A DNA stretch of 52,531 nt from Nostoc favosum CHAB5714 (GCF_020829495.1 NZ_JAIVFQ010000052.1:1-52531), one strand, 5' to 3'. Positions 31,897 through 41,185 are shown, counted from the stretch's first letter. Numbers and translations: made by a program. The notes: generated from the sequence alone by a model not told the origin.

Positions 31897-33549
31897 ATGA
31901 CTGAACTGACGCTACGCCTACAAGAGGGAGATACCGAGACAACGATCGCAGTTGATCAAGATATATTCACAATTGGCCGTTTGCCGGAATGTAACCTGTA
32001 CTTACCTTTTGCTGGAGTATCTCGCAACCATGCCCGCTTGGTGAAAACAGCAGACGGTGTGTGGACTATTGAGGATCTGGGCAGCAAAAACGGGACGCAA
32101 GTAAATAAATCTCTTGTTAACTTTCCCCAAGAGTTACATCACGGCGATATCGTTTGGCTGGGCAATGTTAGCCTGGTAGTGCTGCTCACAAGCCCTGTTT
32201 CCCAACCGACACTTGGGTATCCTGGAACTTCGGACATTAATGAACAAAGAACAATCCTTCACAATGTCGAACAATTACAACAGCAATGGATCGCAGCTGA
32301 TAGCAAAGATGGCAACATCAATAATAAAGACAAAACCATTGCCCGTCTCAAAGACTTAGTGGACATAGCTAAAAATCTTTGTGCGGCGGCGTCTATAGAA
32401 GAGATTTTTTCTCAAGTGCAGCAAGTGGTTTTTCGTTACCTTGATAGTATCGATCGCTTGGCATTATTAATTGATGTTAATGGTTGCGGTCAATTAGAAT
32501 TAGTGAATGCTGCTACTAGAAATGTTTCCCAACAAAAATATCTCCCCTCTGATGGAAGTTGGATTAGTCGTAGTATCTGTCAAAAGGTATTTGACGAAAA
32601 AGTTGTCATTCAAACCGCCGATACCCAGCAGGATGAACGGTTTGCTAGTGAACAGAGTATTTTGTTCAAAGGCATTCGCAGCGCGATGGCAGTGCCTTTA
32701 TGGGATGAAAATAAAGTTGTGGGCGTACTGTATGCCGATGCCAATCTTTCTTCTTACCATTGGGCAAATGAAGGCGAAGAAGAACTCAGCTTTTTTTCAG
32801 CTTTAGCAAACATTGTGGCTTCTAGCGTCCAGCGTTGGCTACTGGTAGAAAAACTCAAAACTGAAGAAATGATTCGTCACCGACTAGAACGCTATCATTC
32901 TCCAGCAGTTGTGCAGCAGTTGATATCTTTAGGTGCATTACCGGGTGGTCGTTTAGCTCCCACCGAGAGCGAAATCAGTATTTTGTTTGCAGATTTGGTT
33001 GGCTTTACGGCAATTTCTGAACGGTTAACGCCAACTGCGATCGCCCAACTATTAAATAATTTATTTGAAGAAATGCTAAAAGAAGTGTTTACTTGGGGCG
33101 GCACTTTAGATAAATATATTGGCGATTGTATTATGGCATTTTTTGGCGCTCCAGAACCGCAACCAGATCACGCCGATCGCGCTGTTGCTGCTGCACAGGG
33201 AATGCTCACTCGTCTCGAACATCTTAATGCCAACGGTTTTTGGCACGAACCGCTTCAATTACGTATTGCTATTAATAGCGGTAAGGCTGTTGTGGGAGAT
33301 GTCGGTAGTTCCCAAAGGGTAGATTATACGGCATTAGGCGCGACGATTAATCTTGCTGCTCGCATGGAAGCAGTTTGTCCACCTAGTGAATGCGTGATTA
33401 GTGAAGCCACTCATAAAATGCTTTCACTGCCTTCAGACTTTGAGGAAATGGGAGATTATCGTTTCAAAGGTATTGAACGATTAGTTAAGGTTTATCAGAC
33501 AAAATTGCAGCCAATGCCAACAATTATTAATCCATTTATTAATCTTTAG
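31897..33549 (+). CDS. Adenylate cyclase with FHA and GAF domains
   Basis: A 550-residue soluble class III nucleotide cyclase. N-terminal FHA domain (about 24-95): FTIGRLPECNLYLPFAGVSR then NHARL and DLGSKNGTQVN, which binds phosphothreonine peptides. GAF domain at about 165-312. The C-terminal cyclase (about 355-530) has the metal-binding Asp in ILFADLVGF and GDCIMAFFG, Lys in GGTLDKYIGD (adenine recognition) and VDYTALGATINLAARME (transition-state Asn/Arg), so it should make cAMP. The combination links phospho-signalling and small-ligand binding to cAMP output. I recall an FHA-bearing cyclase (CyaD) in Anabaena but cannot confirm orthology. Confidence 0.93.
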   Translation: MTELTLRLQEGDTETTIAVDQDIFTIGRLPECNLYLPFAGVSRNHARLVKTADGVWTIEDLGSKNGTQVNKSLVNFPQELHHGDIVWLGNVSLVVLLTSPVSQPTLGYPGTSDINEQRTILHNVEQLQQQWIAADSKDGNINNKDKTIARLKDLVDIAKNLCAAASIEEIFSQVQQVVFRYLDSIDRLALLIDVNGCGQLELVNAATRNVSQQKYLPSDGSWISRSICQKVFDEKVVIQTADTQQDERFASEQSILFKGIRSAMAVPLWDENKVVGVLYADANLSSYHWANEGEEELSFFSALANIVASSVQRWLLVEKLKTEEMIRHRLERYHSPAVVQQLISLGALPGGRLAPTESEISILFADLVGFTAISERLTPTAIAQLLNNLFEEMLKEVFTWGGTLDKYIGDCIMAFFGAPEPQPDHADRAVAAAQGMLTRLEHLNANGFWHEPLQLRIAINSGKAVVGDVGSSQRVDYTALGATINLAARMEAVCPPSECVISEATHKMLSLPSDFEEMGDYRFKGIERLVKVYQTKLQPMPTIINPFINL

Positions 33550-34110
33550 GCATTGGGCATAATAGGGAATGGGAAATAGGAAAAAATTGCTAATTATGAA
33601 TTACGTTAGGGACTTTCAAATAAAAAATATCTAACTATTTATTGTGGAGTGGGCATCTCGCCCGCCCCATTGGTGTCAACTTAAAGTTAAGGAGCAATTG
33701 TCAATAAGTCATCCTACTCAAAAGCTTGCTGAAATCAAATTAGTTGATTTAAGAAAAGCGATCGCTTTTCTCTTCAGTGGTGATCAGTGCCATTGAAGAT
33801 GTCTACTACTCGAATGATTGCAGCGATCGCTTGATTCATATTTTGGTTCAGCAACACCGGAAATTTTCTATATTGTTTTCTGAACGGGGTCTGTATACGG
33901 AAAAAGTTTGTATATTGCCCAAAAATAAATATTACAGAGAAAGTTTCTATATATTTATAACAAATTAAGTAAATAAGCGGATAATTTCTGGTATATTATC
34001 GGTATATTAAAAACTCTGTAACAGTACCAATTTCAAAATCCCCGGTTGGAAATTACAGGTAGTGAACAACCTAAGTAACAAGTATCTTAGACATCTGTAA
34101 GGTTAAACTT
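33550..34110. other. Non-coding spacer
   Basis: About 560 bp. Holds a GGGCATCTCGCCCGCCCC palindrome-like dispersed repeat near 33651-33668 and otherwise AT-rich sequence. A rightward frame at 33777-33968 is not convincing. Confidence 0.5.
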
Positions 34111-34242
34111 ATGACTTCATTTGCTTCTGTCTATGAGAAATTTGATGCTATTCAAGCTCGAAAACTTGCAGGATTAATTCAACAAGCGTATGACCAATTT
34201 GACCTAAGAGGAACAAGGATTTGGGAACTTGAAGGGTCTTAA
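34111..34242 (+). pseudogene. Short ORF, probable N-terminal fragment (lipase-like)
   Basis: A 43-residue frame (MTSFASVYEKFDAIQARKLA, then LIQQAYDQF and WELEGS) with an AAGG ribosome site 9 nt upstream. The text resembles the N-terminus of class 3 lipase-like proteins, with nothing of the catalytic part left. After the stop comes a 13-bp inverted repeat (AATCCAAAT/ATTTGGATT, 34249-34280). I treat it as a truncated gene start; a genuine short peptide is possible. Confidence 0.45.
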
Positions 34243-34436
34243 AACTCAAATCCAAATAACTCTGAATTTGAATTTGGATTCGAGAAGGGTCTTCCAACAA
34301 ATGGGATAAGTTGGATTTTTGGGAGTGCAACTGCTTTCTGGATTCTATTAATAATTACTACAGCAATAGTACCAAAGCTATTATTTAGCTGATCCTACTT
34401 AATTTTGAGATGAAGTTGAATAGCCTCATGCTCAAT

Positions 34437-35060
34437 TTAGCTGACCGTGCCAGCGCGAAAAATTTGCTCTGCGGTCAAATTAAACTGTGGAAAAGTTGGC
34501 GACTGGATACGGTCATCTCCTCGAAACTTACTAATACGATACTCACCTTCTTCTAAACAGCAAACCAAAATAGTAGGTTGTTTGGGCTTGCCAATAAATT
34601 CTCTACCACCCAATGCACCATAATCTACAATCCAGTATTCAGGAATTCCCATTTCTTCATAATCAGCGTATTTTTTCAGATAATCATCACGCCAATTGGT
34701 ACTTACCACCTCAATTACTAAAGGAATTGATGCTGCTTGAGTAACAGTTGATTCTTTTTTCCACAATGGTTCATTAACCAAATTAGTAAGATTTAGGAGC
34801 AGCAAATCTGGCGAATAAGCTGATTCGTTTTCAAGTGGTTTAACTAATACTGTTTTTGGTATACCATACCGCAGTCCGAGGCGACTATATTCTAAAGTGA
34901 TTTTTGTAGATAAAAATACAATAATCTCTTCATGGTCGCCTGTTGGTTGGGGCATTTCTACTACTACTCCATCATATAGTTCGTAACGTTGTCCTGTGTT
35001 ATCTGGATATTTAGCAACGAATTCATCGAATGTAACTACTTTGCGTAAGACTTGAGTCAT
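34437..35060 (-). CDS. Uma2 family (DUF820) endonuclease-fold protein
   Basis: A 207-residue protein of the cyanobacteria-expanded Uma2/DUF820 family, which has a PD-(D/E)XK nuclease fold. Visible marks are ELYDGVVVEMPQPTGDHEEI, then AYSPDLLLL (metal Asp), IPLVIEVVS (Glu) and WRDDYLKKYADYEEMGIPEY. Starts at ATG 35060 (MTQVLRKVV); an ATG five codons upstream is also possible. Genomes of Nostoc carry dozens of copies, probably with transposon-linked or unknown roles. A second member is at 51735-52301. Confidence 0.9.
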   Translation of the reverse strand: MTQVLRKVVTFDEFVAKYPDNTGQRYELYDGVVVEMPQPTGDHEEIIVFLSTKITLEYSRLGLRYGIPKTVLVKPLENESAYSPDLLLLNLTNLVNEPLWKKESTVTQAASIPLVIEVVSTNWRDDYLKKYADYEEMGIPEYWIVDYGALGGREFIGKPKQPTILVCCLEEGEYRISKFRGDDRIQSPTFPQFNLTAEQIFRAGTVS

Positions 35061-35287
35061 AGCTTGATTCCTCAATTGTGCAAATTATAACAACTTTAAT
35101 TGTATTTAAATCATCAATATTAATACTTATTGATTGGTATACTTTAATTAAATTAAAGTTGCAAAATTGTAATATTGGGCAGCTAATTCTTAGCTAAAAG
35201 ACTAGAATTTGGGTAGTAGCTTCCTAAATTTATATGTATAACATTAGGAAGCCTACTTCAAGCTATTTTTTAACGGGAGGTCAGGTA

Positions 35288-36655
35288 ATGGCGATCGCCA
35301 CCATTAATCCCGCCACTGGGGAGACGCTCAAAACCTTTGAGGCGCTCAATGATGCAGAAATTGCCGCTAAACTCGATTTGGCTAATCAGGCTTTTGAACA
35401 GTATCGTCAGACTAGTTTTTTGACGCGATCGCACTGGCTACAAAAGGCTGCTGATATTTTAGAGCAAGACAAAGCAGAATTTGCTAAGTTGATGACTCTA
35501 GAAATGGGTAAACCATTTAAAGCTGCGATCGCTGAAGTCGAAAAATGCGCCGTCGTCTGTCGCTACTATGCCGAACACGCCCCTGATTTCTTAGCTGATG
35601 TTTCTGTAAAAACCGATGCTAGCCATAGTTTTGTTCGCTACCAACCAATGGGCGCAATTCTCGCGGTGATGCCGTGGAATTTCCCTTTCTGGCAAGTGTT
35701 CCGCTTTGCTGCACCAGCGCTAATGGCGGGAAATGTCGGTTTACTCAAACATGCTTCCAACGTGCCGCAGTGCGCCTTGGCAATTGAAGATATTATCCGA
35801 CGGGCAGGTTTTCCTGAAGGTGTGTTTCAAACTCTATTAATAGGCGCTGCTAAAGTCGCCGATTTGATGGCTGATGACCGCGTAAAAGCTGCCACATTGA
35901 CCGGAAGCGAACCAGCCGGTGCATCCCTCGCCGTCGCCGCCGGCAAACAAATTAAAAAAACAGTTTTGGAATTGGGAGGAAGTGACCCATTTATTGTGTT
36001 AGAAAGTGCTGACTTAGAGACAGCAGTTGTCACAGCTACTACAGCGCGGATGTTGAATAACGGGCAATCATGTATTGCAGCGAAACGTTTTATTGTCGCA
36101 GAAGCGATCGCAGACAAATTTGAAAAATTACTTTTAGAAAAATTTGAGGCGCTGAAAGTAGGCGATCCCATGCAACCAGATACCGATTTAGGCCCACTGG
36201 CAACTCCTGGTATTCTCCAGGATTTAGATCAACAAGTGCAAGGTGCTATTAGCAGTGGTGGTAAAGTCCTCACCGGTGGACATCCTTTATCAGATCGTCC
36301 TGGTAACTTTTATCCACCAACGATTATCATAGATATCCCGCCTGAGACACCAATTGCCAAAGAAGAATTCTTTGGCCCGGTAGCATTGTTATTCCGGGTT
36401 CCAGATATCGATGCTGCCATTAAACTCGCTAATGATAGCCCCTTTGGATTAGGTGCAAGTGCTTGGACAACCAACGACCAAGAGAGCGATCGCTTGGTTG
36501 AAGAAATCGAAGCAGGTGCCGTATTTATCAACAGTATGGTCAAATCTGATCCCCGATTGCCCTTTGGTGGCATCAAGCGTTCTGGATATGGCAGAGAATT
36601 GAGTATCCAAGGTATACATGAGTTTGTCAATGTTAAAACCGTGTGGGTAAAGTAA
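35288..36655 (+). CDS. gabD: Succinic semialdehyde dehydrogenase
   Basis: An NAD(P)-dependent aldehyde dehydrogenase of 455 residues that oxidises succinic semialdehyde to succinate. The motifs are PWNFPFW (129-135), general base E228 in LELGGSDPF and nucleophile C262 in NNGQSCIAAKRF. ATG 35288 has a GGGAGG ribosome site; the frame is open to 35234 but that part is AT-rich. It precedes the 2-oxoglutarate decarboxylase gene by 122 bp. In Synechococcus PCC 7002 this pair replaces 2-oxoglutarate dehydrogenase and closes the TCA cycle, so the same role is inferred here. Confidence 0.93.
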   Translation: MAIATINPATGETLKTFEALNDAEIAAKLDLANQAFEQYRQTSFLTRSHWLQKAADILEQDKAEFAKLMTLEMGKPFKAAIAEVEKCAVVCRYYAEHAPDFLADVSVKTDASHSFVRYQPMGAILAVMPWNFPFWQVFRFAAPALMAGNVGLLKHASNVPQCALAIEDIIRRAGFPEGVFQTLLIGAAKVADLMADDRVKAATLTGSEPAGASLAVAAGKQIKKTVLELGGSDPFIVLESADLETAVVTATTARMLNNGQSCIAAKRFIVAEAIADKFEKLLLEKFEALKVGDPMQPDTDLGPLATPGILQDLDQQVQGAISSGGKVLTGGHPLSDRPGNFYPPTIIIDIPPETPIAKEEFFGPVALLFRVPDIDAAIKLANDSPFGLGASAWTTNDQESDRLVEEIEAGAVFINSMVKSDPRLPFGGIKRSGYGRELSIQGIHEFVNVKTVWVK

Positions 36656-36777
36656 TAGGGGAGTAGGGAGTAGGGGGGCGAGGGGGACAAGGAAGATTCA
36701 TTCTTTCACCTGTTTTAAGTACCCCATTCCCCACTCCCCATTCCCCAATATTTATTCGTCAATAGTTAGGAAATAAA
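36656..36777. repeat. Short repeats between gabD and decarboxylase gene
   Basis: GGGGAGTA/GGGAGTA and CCCCATTCCCCACT units occupy most of the 122-bp gap and make mutual inverted repeats. Non-coding. Confidence 0.85.
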
Positions 36778-38421
36778 ATGAATACAGCAGAATTATTGGT
36801 GCAGTGCCTAGAAAATGAAGGAGTGCAATATATTTTTGGACTCCCTGGCGAAGAAAATCTGCACGTTTTGGAAGCGTTAAAACATTCTTCGATTAAATTT
36901 ATTACAACTCGTCATGAACAGGGTGCAGCATTCATGGCCGATGTCTACGGACGTTTGACAGGAAAAGCTGGAGTGTGTCTTTCTACTCTTGGCCCTGGGG
37001 CAACCAACTTGATGACTGGGGTAGCAGATGCTAACCTCGATGGTGCGCCTTTAGTGGCGATTACCGGTCAAGTGGGAACAGATAGAATGCATATTGAATC
37101 CCATCAATATTTAGATTTGGTGGCAATGTTTGCACCTGTTACCAAGTGGAATAAGCAGATTGTGCGACCGAGTATTACACCAGAAGTAGTACGGAAAGCA
37201 TTTAAGCGATCGCAATCGGAAAAACCTGGTGCAGTTCACATCGATTTGCCAGAAAATATTGCTGCCATGCCCGTCGAAGGCAAACCTTTGCGTAAGGATA
37301 ATAGCGAAAAAACCTATGCATCTTTTGCTAGCATTCGGGCAGCAGCAGCCGCAATTTGCCAAGCAGTTAACCCATTAATCTTAGTAGGAAATGGGGCAAT
37401 TCGCGCTCATGCAAGTGATGCCGTAACACAATTTGCCACCTTGCTGAATATACCTGTTGCCAATACTTTCATGGGTAAAGGTGTTATTCCCTACACACAT
37501 CAATTAGCTTTGTGGTCAGTGGGATTACAGCAAAGAGATTTTATTACCTGTGGCTTTGATAACACAGATTTAGTAATTGCGATCGGCTATGATTTGATTG
37601 AGTTTTCCCCCAAGAAATGGAATCGTAATGGTGAAATTCCCATTGTGCATATTGGGGTAAATCCGGCAGAAATTGATAGTAGTTATATTCCCAACGCCGA
37701 AGTCGTGGGAGATATTTCAGATTCCCTCTATGAAATTTTAAAATTAGCAGACCGACAAGGTAAACCCGATCCTTTTGCCATTAGCTTAAGGTCAGAGATT
37801 CGGGCTGATTACGAACAGTATGCCCATGATGACGGATTTCCCATCAAGCCACAAAAGTTAATTTATGACTTACGGCAAGTGATGGGGCCAGATGATATCG
37901 TCATCTCTGATGTTGGCGCACATAAGATGTGGATGGCGCGTCATTATCATTGCCATAGTCCCAATACTTGCATAATTTCCAACGGCTTCGCAGCTATGGG
38001 TATTGCCATTCCTGGCGCATTAGCAGCAAAACTCGTTCATCCTAAGCGCAAAGTCGTTGCTGTAACAGGTGATGGCGGCTTTATGATGAATTCTCAAGAA
38101 TTAGAAACAGCCTTGCGTGTCGGTACACCCTTTGTCACCATAATTTTCAATGATGGTGGCTATGGGCTAATTGAGTGGAAGCAAGAAAATCAATTTGGCA
38201 AAGGAAACTCATCTTTTGTACATTTCAGTAATCCTGATTTTGTCAAATTTGCCGAAAGCATGGGTTTAAAAGGCTACCGAGTTGAATCGGCTCTAGATTT
38301 GATTCCCACTCTGAAAGAAGCCCTCGCTCAAGATGTACCCGCAGTAATAGATTGTCCCGTAGACTACCGCGAGAATCATCGCTTTAGTCAAAAAGCCGGT
38401 GAGTTAAGTTGTGCGGTGTAA
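36778..38421 (+). CDS. 2-oxoglutarate decarboxylase (acetolactate synthase-like)
   Basis: A 547-residue thiamine diphosphate enzyme, usually annotated as acetolactate synthase large subunit. E47 in TTRHEQGAAF is the ThDP-activating Glu; GDGGFMMNSQELETALRVGT at 431-450 with N458 is the ThDP/Mg2+ motif. The gene order with gabD matches the SYNPCC7002_A2770/A2771 pair, which Zhang and Bryant showed makes succinic semialdehyde from 2-oxoglutarate. The sequence lacks the typical C-terminal features of IlvB tied to the small subunit. So I assign 2-oxoglutarate decarboxylase, with acetolactate synthase as the alternative. Confidence 0.88.
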   Translation: MNTAELLVQCLENEGVQYIFGLPGEENLHVLEALKHSSIKFITTRHEQGAAFMADVYGRLTGKAGVCLSTLGPGATNLMTGVADANLDGAPLVAITGQVGTDRMHIESHQYLDLVAMFAPVTKWNKQIVRPSITPEVVRKAFKRSQSEKPGAVHIDLPENIAAMPVEGKPLRKDNSEKTYASFASIRAAAAAICQAVNPLILVGNGAIRAHASDAVTQFATLLNIPVANTFMGKGVIPYTHQLALWSVGLQQRDFITCGFDNTDLVIAIGYDLIEFSPKKWNRNGEIPIVHIGVNPAEIDSSYIPNAEVVGDISDSLYEILKLADRQGKPDPFAISLRSEIRADYEQYAHDDGFPIKPQKLIYDLRQVMGPDDIVISDVGAHKMWMARHYHCHSPNTCIISNGFAAMGIAIPGALAAKLVHPKRKVVAVTGDGGFMMNSQELETALRVGTPFVTIIFNDGGYGLIEWKQENQFGKGNSSFVHFSNPDFVKFAESMGLKGYRVESALDLIPTLKEALAQDVPAVIDCPVDYRENHRFSQKAGELSCAV

Positions 38422-38631
38422 AAAGTAGAGACGCGATTAATCAGTAGAGACGCGATTAATCGCGTCTGTTATTTATTCTTAACTCCTTTAGTGTTTTGGT
38501 AGGGTGCGTTAGCCTTTGGCTAACGCACCGCTTTACTTCACTTCATTTATAGAGATATTTCTTCTCCTTCTTCGCGTCCTTCTCTACGAGACGCTACGCG
38601 AATGCGTCCTTAGCGGTTCGTTAAAAAAACT
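38422..38631. other. Terminator-like and dispersed palindromes after the decarboxylase gene
   Basis: AGACGCGATT/AATCGCGTCT (38448-38467), followed by GTTATTTATTCTT, is a plausible terminator for the operon. A perfect 11-bp stem GGTGCGTTAGC/GCTAACGCACC (38503-38529) is a widespread cyanobacterial repeat; a relative lies near 44005-44031. The last part repeats CTACGAGACGCTACGCG. Confidence 0.7.
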
Positions 38632-38862
38632 ACGAGTATCAAAGACTCGTTCACGAGTATCAAAGACTCGTTCACGAGTATCAAAGACTCGTTCACGAGT
38701 ATCAAAGACTCGTTCACGAGTATCAAAGACTCGTTCACGAGTATCAAAGACTCGTTCACGAGTATCAAAGACTCGTTCACGAGTATCAAAGACTCATTCA
38801 CGAGTATCAAAGACTCGTTCACGAGTATCAAAGACTCATTCACGAGTATCAAAGACTCGTTT
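38632..38862. repeat. 21-bp hairpin tandem repeat, array 1 (11 units)
   Basis: Eleven head-to-tail 21-bp units. Each has left arm ACGAGT, 7-nt loop ATCAAAG, right arm ACTCGT, then TC. Units 8 and 10 carry ACTCAT instead. As 21 is a multiple of three, frames stay open on both strands (RVSKTRS rightward, LILVNES leftward), but these are not believed to be proteins. There are no spacers, so it is not CRISPR. Confidence 0.97.
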
Positions 38863-38910
38863 ACAATAAATTAGAAGTTATTGATTCTAACTCATCACTG
38901 ATTTTTACTC

Positions 38911-39153
38911 TTAATTAATCGTCTTCTGGTTAGAATTCGTGCTTTCCTGCTTTTGGGAAATATTTTCTACTGCTTTGCATTGCCTTTTGTCAATATCTGA
39001 CTTAATAATGAGTCCCTTAGTATTGAGCGCCATTTCAACTCGGTATTGACCATTCACCATATTAATAGCGGCGTAAGTTACTGTACCAAACATCATCACT
39101 CCGCAAAGTGATAAGGTAATTTGCAAAACTCCCAGTACTCGTTTCATTTTCAA
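38911..39153 (-). CDS. Hypothetical membrane-anchored small protein
   Basis: An 80-residue protein with a Lys-rich start, one hydrophobic helix (GVLQITLSLCGVMMFGTVTY), possibly a signal peptide with cleavage near TYAA, and a polar tail that ends in Gln/Asn/Ser. Not recognised. The stretch is coding-like but has no clear Shine-Dalgarno, so confidence is moderate. Confidence 0.5.
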   Translation of the reverse strand: MKMKRVLGVLQITLSLCGVMMFGTVTYAAINMVNGQYRVEMALNTKGLIIKSDIDKRQCKAVENISQKQESTNSNQKTIN

Positions 39154-39390
39154 AGCCCTTAATCCCTTACATTCTCATTACAACTTGGTGCTGGCTGAGA
39201 ACGGAGTTGAGAAATAGTCACCGATTAGACGAGTTGTTAGTTGATTATCGGTTAAGTTCAGGATGACTATAATTTTTAGAGTGCAAGACGTTATCGCTGA
39301 ATAGCTTTGCTATTTAGCTAGTAGAAAAACCTGATATACTCACAGCAGTTTCTCGATGAGGAATGATGGCGCGATCGCTCCGAGTAGCCC

Positions 39391-40020
39391 CAGAGTATAC
39401 CGCATCCAGAAAATTACCGTTGGATTTTTGTAGACTTGCAAGACCCACGAATGCAAAGCCGAGAAGGATTGCTAAAGTACATCCTAGAATCACTGAAGAT
39501 GCAAGTGCCTACACCTTGCGATTTAGATCATTTCATGGATGTAGTCAGCGAGAAATTGCATTTTCCCACAGTCATTTTATTGGATGAGATTAGTGTTGGG
39601 TTGCAACGCTGTCCAGAATTAGATGATGGCTTTTGGGAGAGTTTGCGGTCTTTGGCGACTAACCATACAGGGGGGAATCTAGCATTTGTCTTGGCTACCC
39701 CCGAATCACCGATTGAAATGGCGCGAAGCACAGGACACAGTTCACCCTTTTTCAATATTTTCGGCTACACCGCACATTTGGGAGCATTAACTGAGACAGA
39801 AGCACGGGAATTGATAGCGAGTTCACCCATTCCCTTCACTGACGAAGATGTAGAGTGGATTTTGACACAAAGTCGTTGTTGGCCACTGTTGTTACAAATT
39901 CTGTGTAGAGAAAGATTATTTAACTTAGAAGAAGGGGAGAATGATGATAATTGGCGTGAGGAAGGTTTACGACAAATGAAACCGTTTGCTCATTTATTAG
40001 ATTCAAAGCTAGCAGAGTAA
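39391..40020 (+). pseudogene. AAA ATPase lacking its Walker A half
   Basis: The open frame begins right after a stop at 39387 and reads YRWIFVDLQDPRMQSREGLL, then PTVILLDEISVGLQ (Walker B), LAFVLATPESPIEM (sensor 1 region), TETEARELIASSP and WPLLLQILCRERLF. It lacks the P-loop and everything before. A canonical start is not available in the first part; TTG 39436 would give 194 residues. It resembles the AAA proteins common in Nostoc (compare 41186-43429), with the N-terminal half removed. It lies between array 1 and a small antitoxin-like gene and cannot bind ATP as it stands. Confidence 0.75.
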
Positions 40021-40022
40021 CT

Positions 40023-40244
40023 ATGAAAGCACACCGAATTGAAACAAAGTTAACTAAAAACGGAACCTTGATTCTTGAGGATTTACCGTTTCAGGCTGGC
40101 GAAGCCGTTGAAATTATCATTCTAGAAAGTCACACTCATCCCCAAGAAGCGAATTTGTATCCTTTGCGTGGCAAACAACCGTACCGTTATGACGATCCTT
40201 TTGAACCTGCTGTGCCTCTGGAAGATTGGGAAGTCTTGCAATGA
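40023..40244 (+). CDS. Small antitoxin-like protein
   Basis: A 73-residue protein: HRIETKLTKNGTLILEDLPF, then QAGEAVEIIILES and a polar C-terminal half with YRYDDPFEPAVPLEDWEVLQ. The first half looks like a short AbrB-like or DUF2281-like beta segment (NGTLILEDLPF, VEIIIL), often found as antitoxin to PIN toxins in cyanobacteria. No toxin follows. It begins 2 nt after the AAA remnant. Probably an orphan antitoxin. Confidence 0.65.
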   Translation: MKAHRIETKLTKNGTLILEDLPFQAGEAVEIIILESHTHPQEANLYPLRGKQPYRYDDPFEPAVPLEDWEVLQ

Positions 40245-40576
40245 TAAATTTAAATTGTCATTGCGATCGCACCTCAGTGAAGCCAAGCAATCCCCGTTTC
40301 TGAAAATTCTAGATATTAAGTAGGCAACCATAATTAAATGTAATATGTCATTGCGAGGAGGAACGACGTTCGCGCAGCGTGTCGCAGACAAGCAATCGCA
40401 AGGTTTTGGGATTGCTTCTCTACAGACGTTTAACGAACACTTCGTACCCTACGGGTTCTCCAAAGAACTACGCAATGACAAGTCTTCGAGGACATGATTA
40501 TTATTTATAATTTTTCACTGACAAATATAACAAACATTTGCTATGACTGATTTCTTATCCAAAACAAGGATTGAAA
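40245..40576. repeat. GTCATTGCGA-type dispersed repeat
   Basis: From 40350 TCATTGCGAGGAGGAACGAC starts a palindromic dispersed repeat, which closes near 40470 with CTACGCAATGACA. These elements pair GTCATTGCGA with TCGCAATGAC. No gene is seen. Confidence 0.75.
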
Positions 40577-40864
40577 ATGAGCCAGCAATATTATCTATAT
40601 ATAATGACGAATAACTATAATAGTGTGCTGTATACAGGAGTAACGAACAATTTACAAAGAAGAGTTTATGAACACAAAGAGAAAATGATAGAAGGATTTA
40701 CTAAGAAATACAATATTAATAAATTAGTTTATTATGAGATTTTTGAAGATGCCTATACAGCCATTAGTAGAGAAAAACAGATTAAGGCAGGTTCCAGACG
40801 AAATAAAATTGATTTAGTCAATAGCATCAATCAAGAATGGAAAGATTTATACGATGCATTGTAA
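40577..40864 (+). CDS. GIY-YIG nuclease domain protein
   Basis: A 95-residue stand-alone GIY-YIG protein. The motif is present as YLYIMTN followed by LYTGVTNNLQRRVYEHK, with catalytic Tyr, Arg and the C-terminal helix. The rest (YYEIFEDAYTAISREKQIKA) is typical of the single-domain UPF0213/YhbQ-like group. An in-frame TTG at 40571 is less likely than ATG 40577. Such enzymes act on DNA ends or structures; the role here is unknown. It sits between repeat blocks in the island. Confidence 0.9.
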   Translation: MSQQYYLYIMTNNYNSVLYTGVTNNLQRRVYEHKEKMIEGFTKKYNINKLVYYEIFEDAYTAISREKQIKAGSRRNKIDLVNSINQEWKDLYDAL

Positions 40865-40879
40865 ATTTTGCTGGTGTCA

Positions 40880-41160
40880 ATTGCGATCGCACCAAGGTAA
40901 AGCACAGCAATCTTAGTCATTGCGATTGCTTCATTCCGCTAGCGCTGCATTCGCAATGACAGATTATGTCATTGCGAGGAGGAACGACGAAGCAATCCCA
41001 GCCTTTGCGATTTGATTGTGATCGCACCCAGGTAAAGCACAGTAATCCTAGCCTTTGCGATTGCTTCATTCCGCTAGCGCTACATTCGCAATGACATACT
41101 AAGTACACTTTGTCATTGCGAGCGGAACGTAGTGAAGCGAAGCAATCGCAATGACACAGA
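40880..41160. repeat. Tandem GTCATTGCGA-type repeat block
   Basis: The segment GATTGCTTCATTCCGCTAGC is present twice (40924 and 41059), each with an upstream GATCGCACC...GGTAAAGCACAG partner. So the block is a direct duplication of about 135 bp, plus extra palindromes that end in TCGCAATGACA. Non-coding. Confidence 0.85.
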
Positions 41161-41185
41161 GTATTAAATAAGGAGTGCAAAAACG

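Noticed and set aside
38516..38869. Open frames across array 1 on both strands (RVSKTRS and LILVNES repeats)
   Set aside because: They come from a 21-bp (3x7) tandem repeat without stops in several frames; no start or family features and no coding bias.
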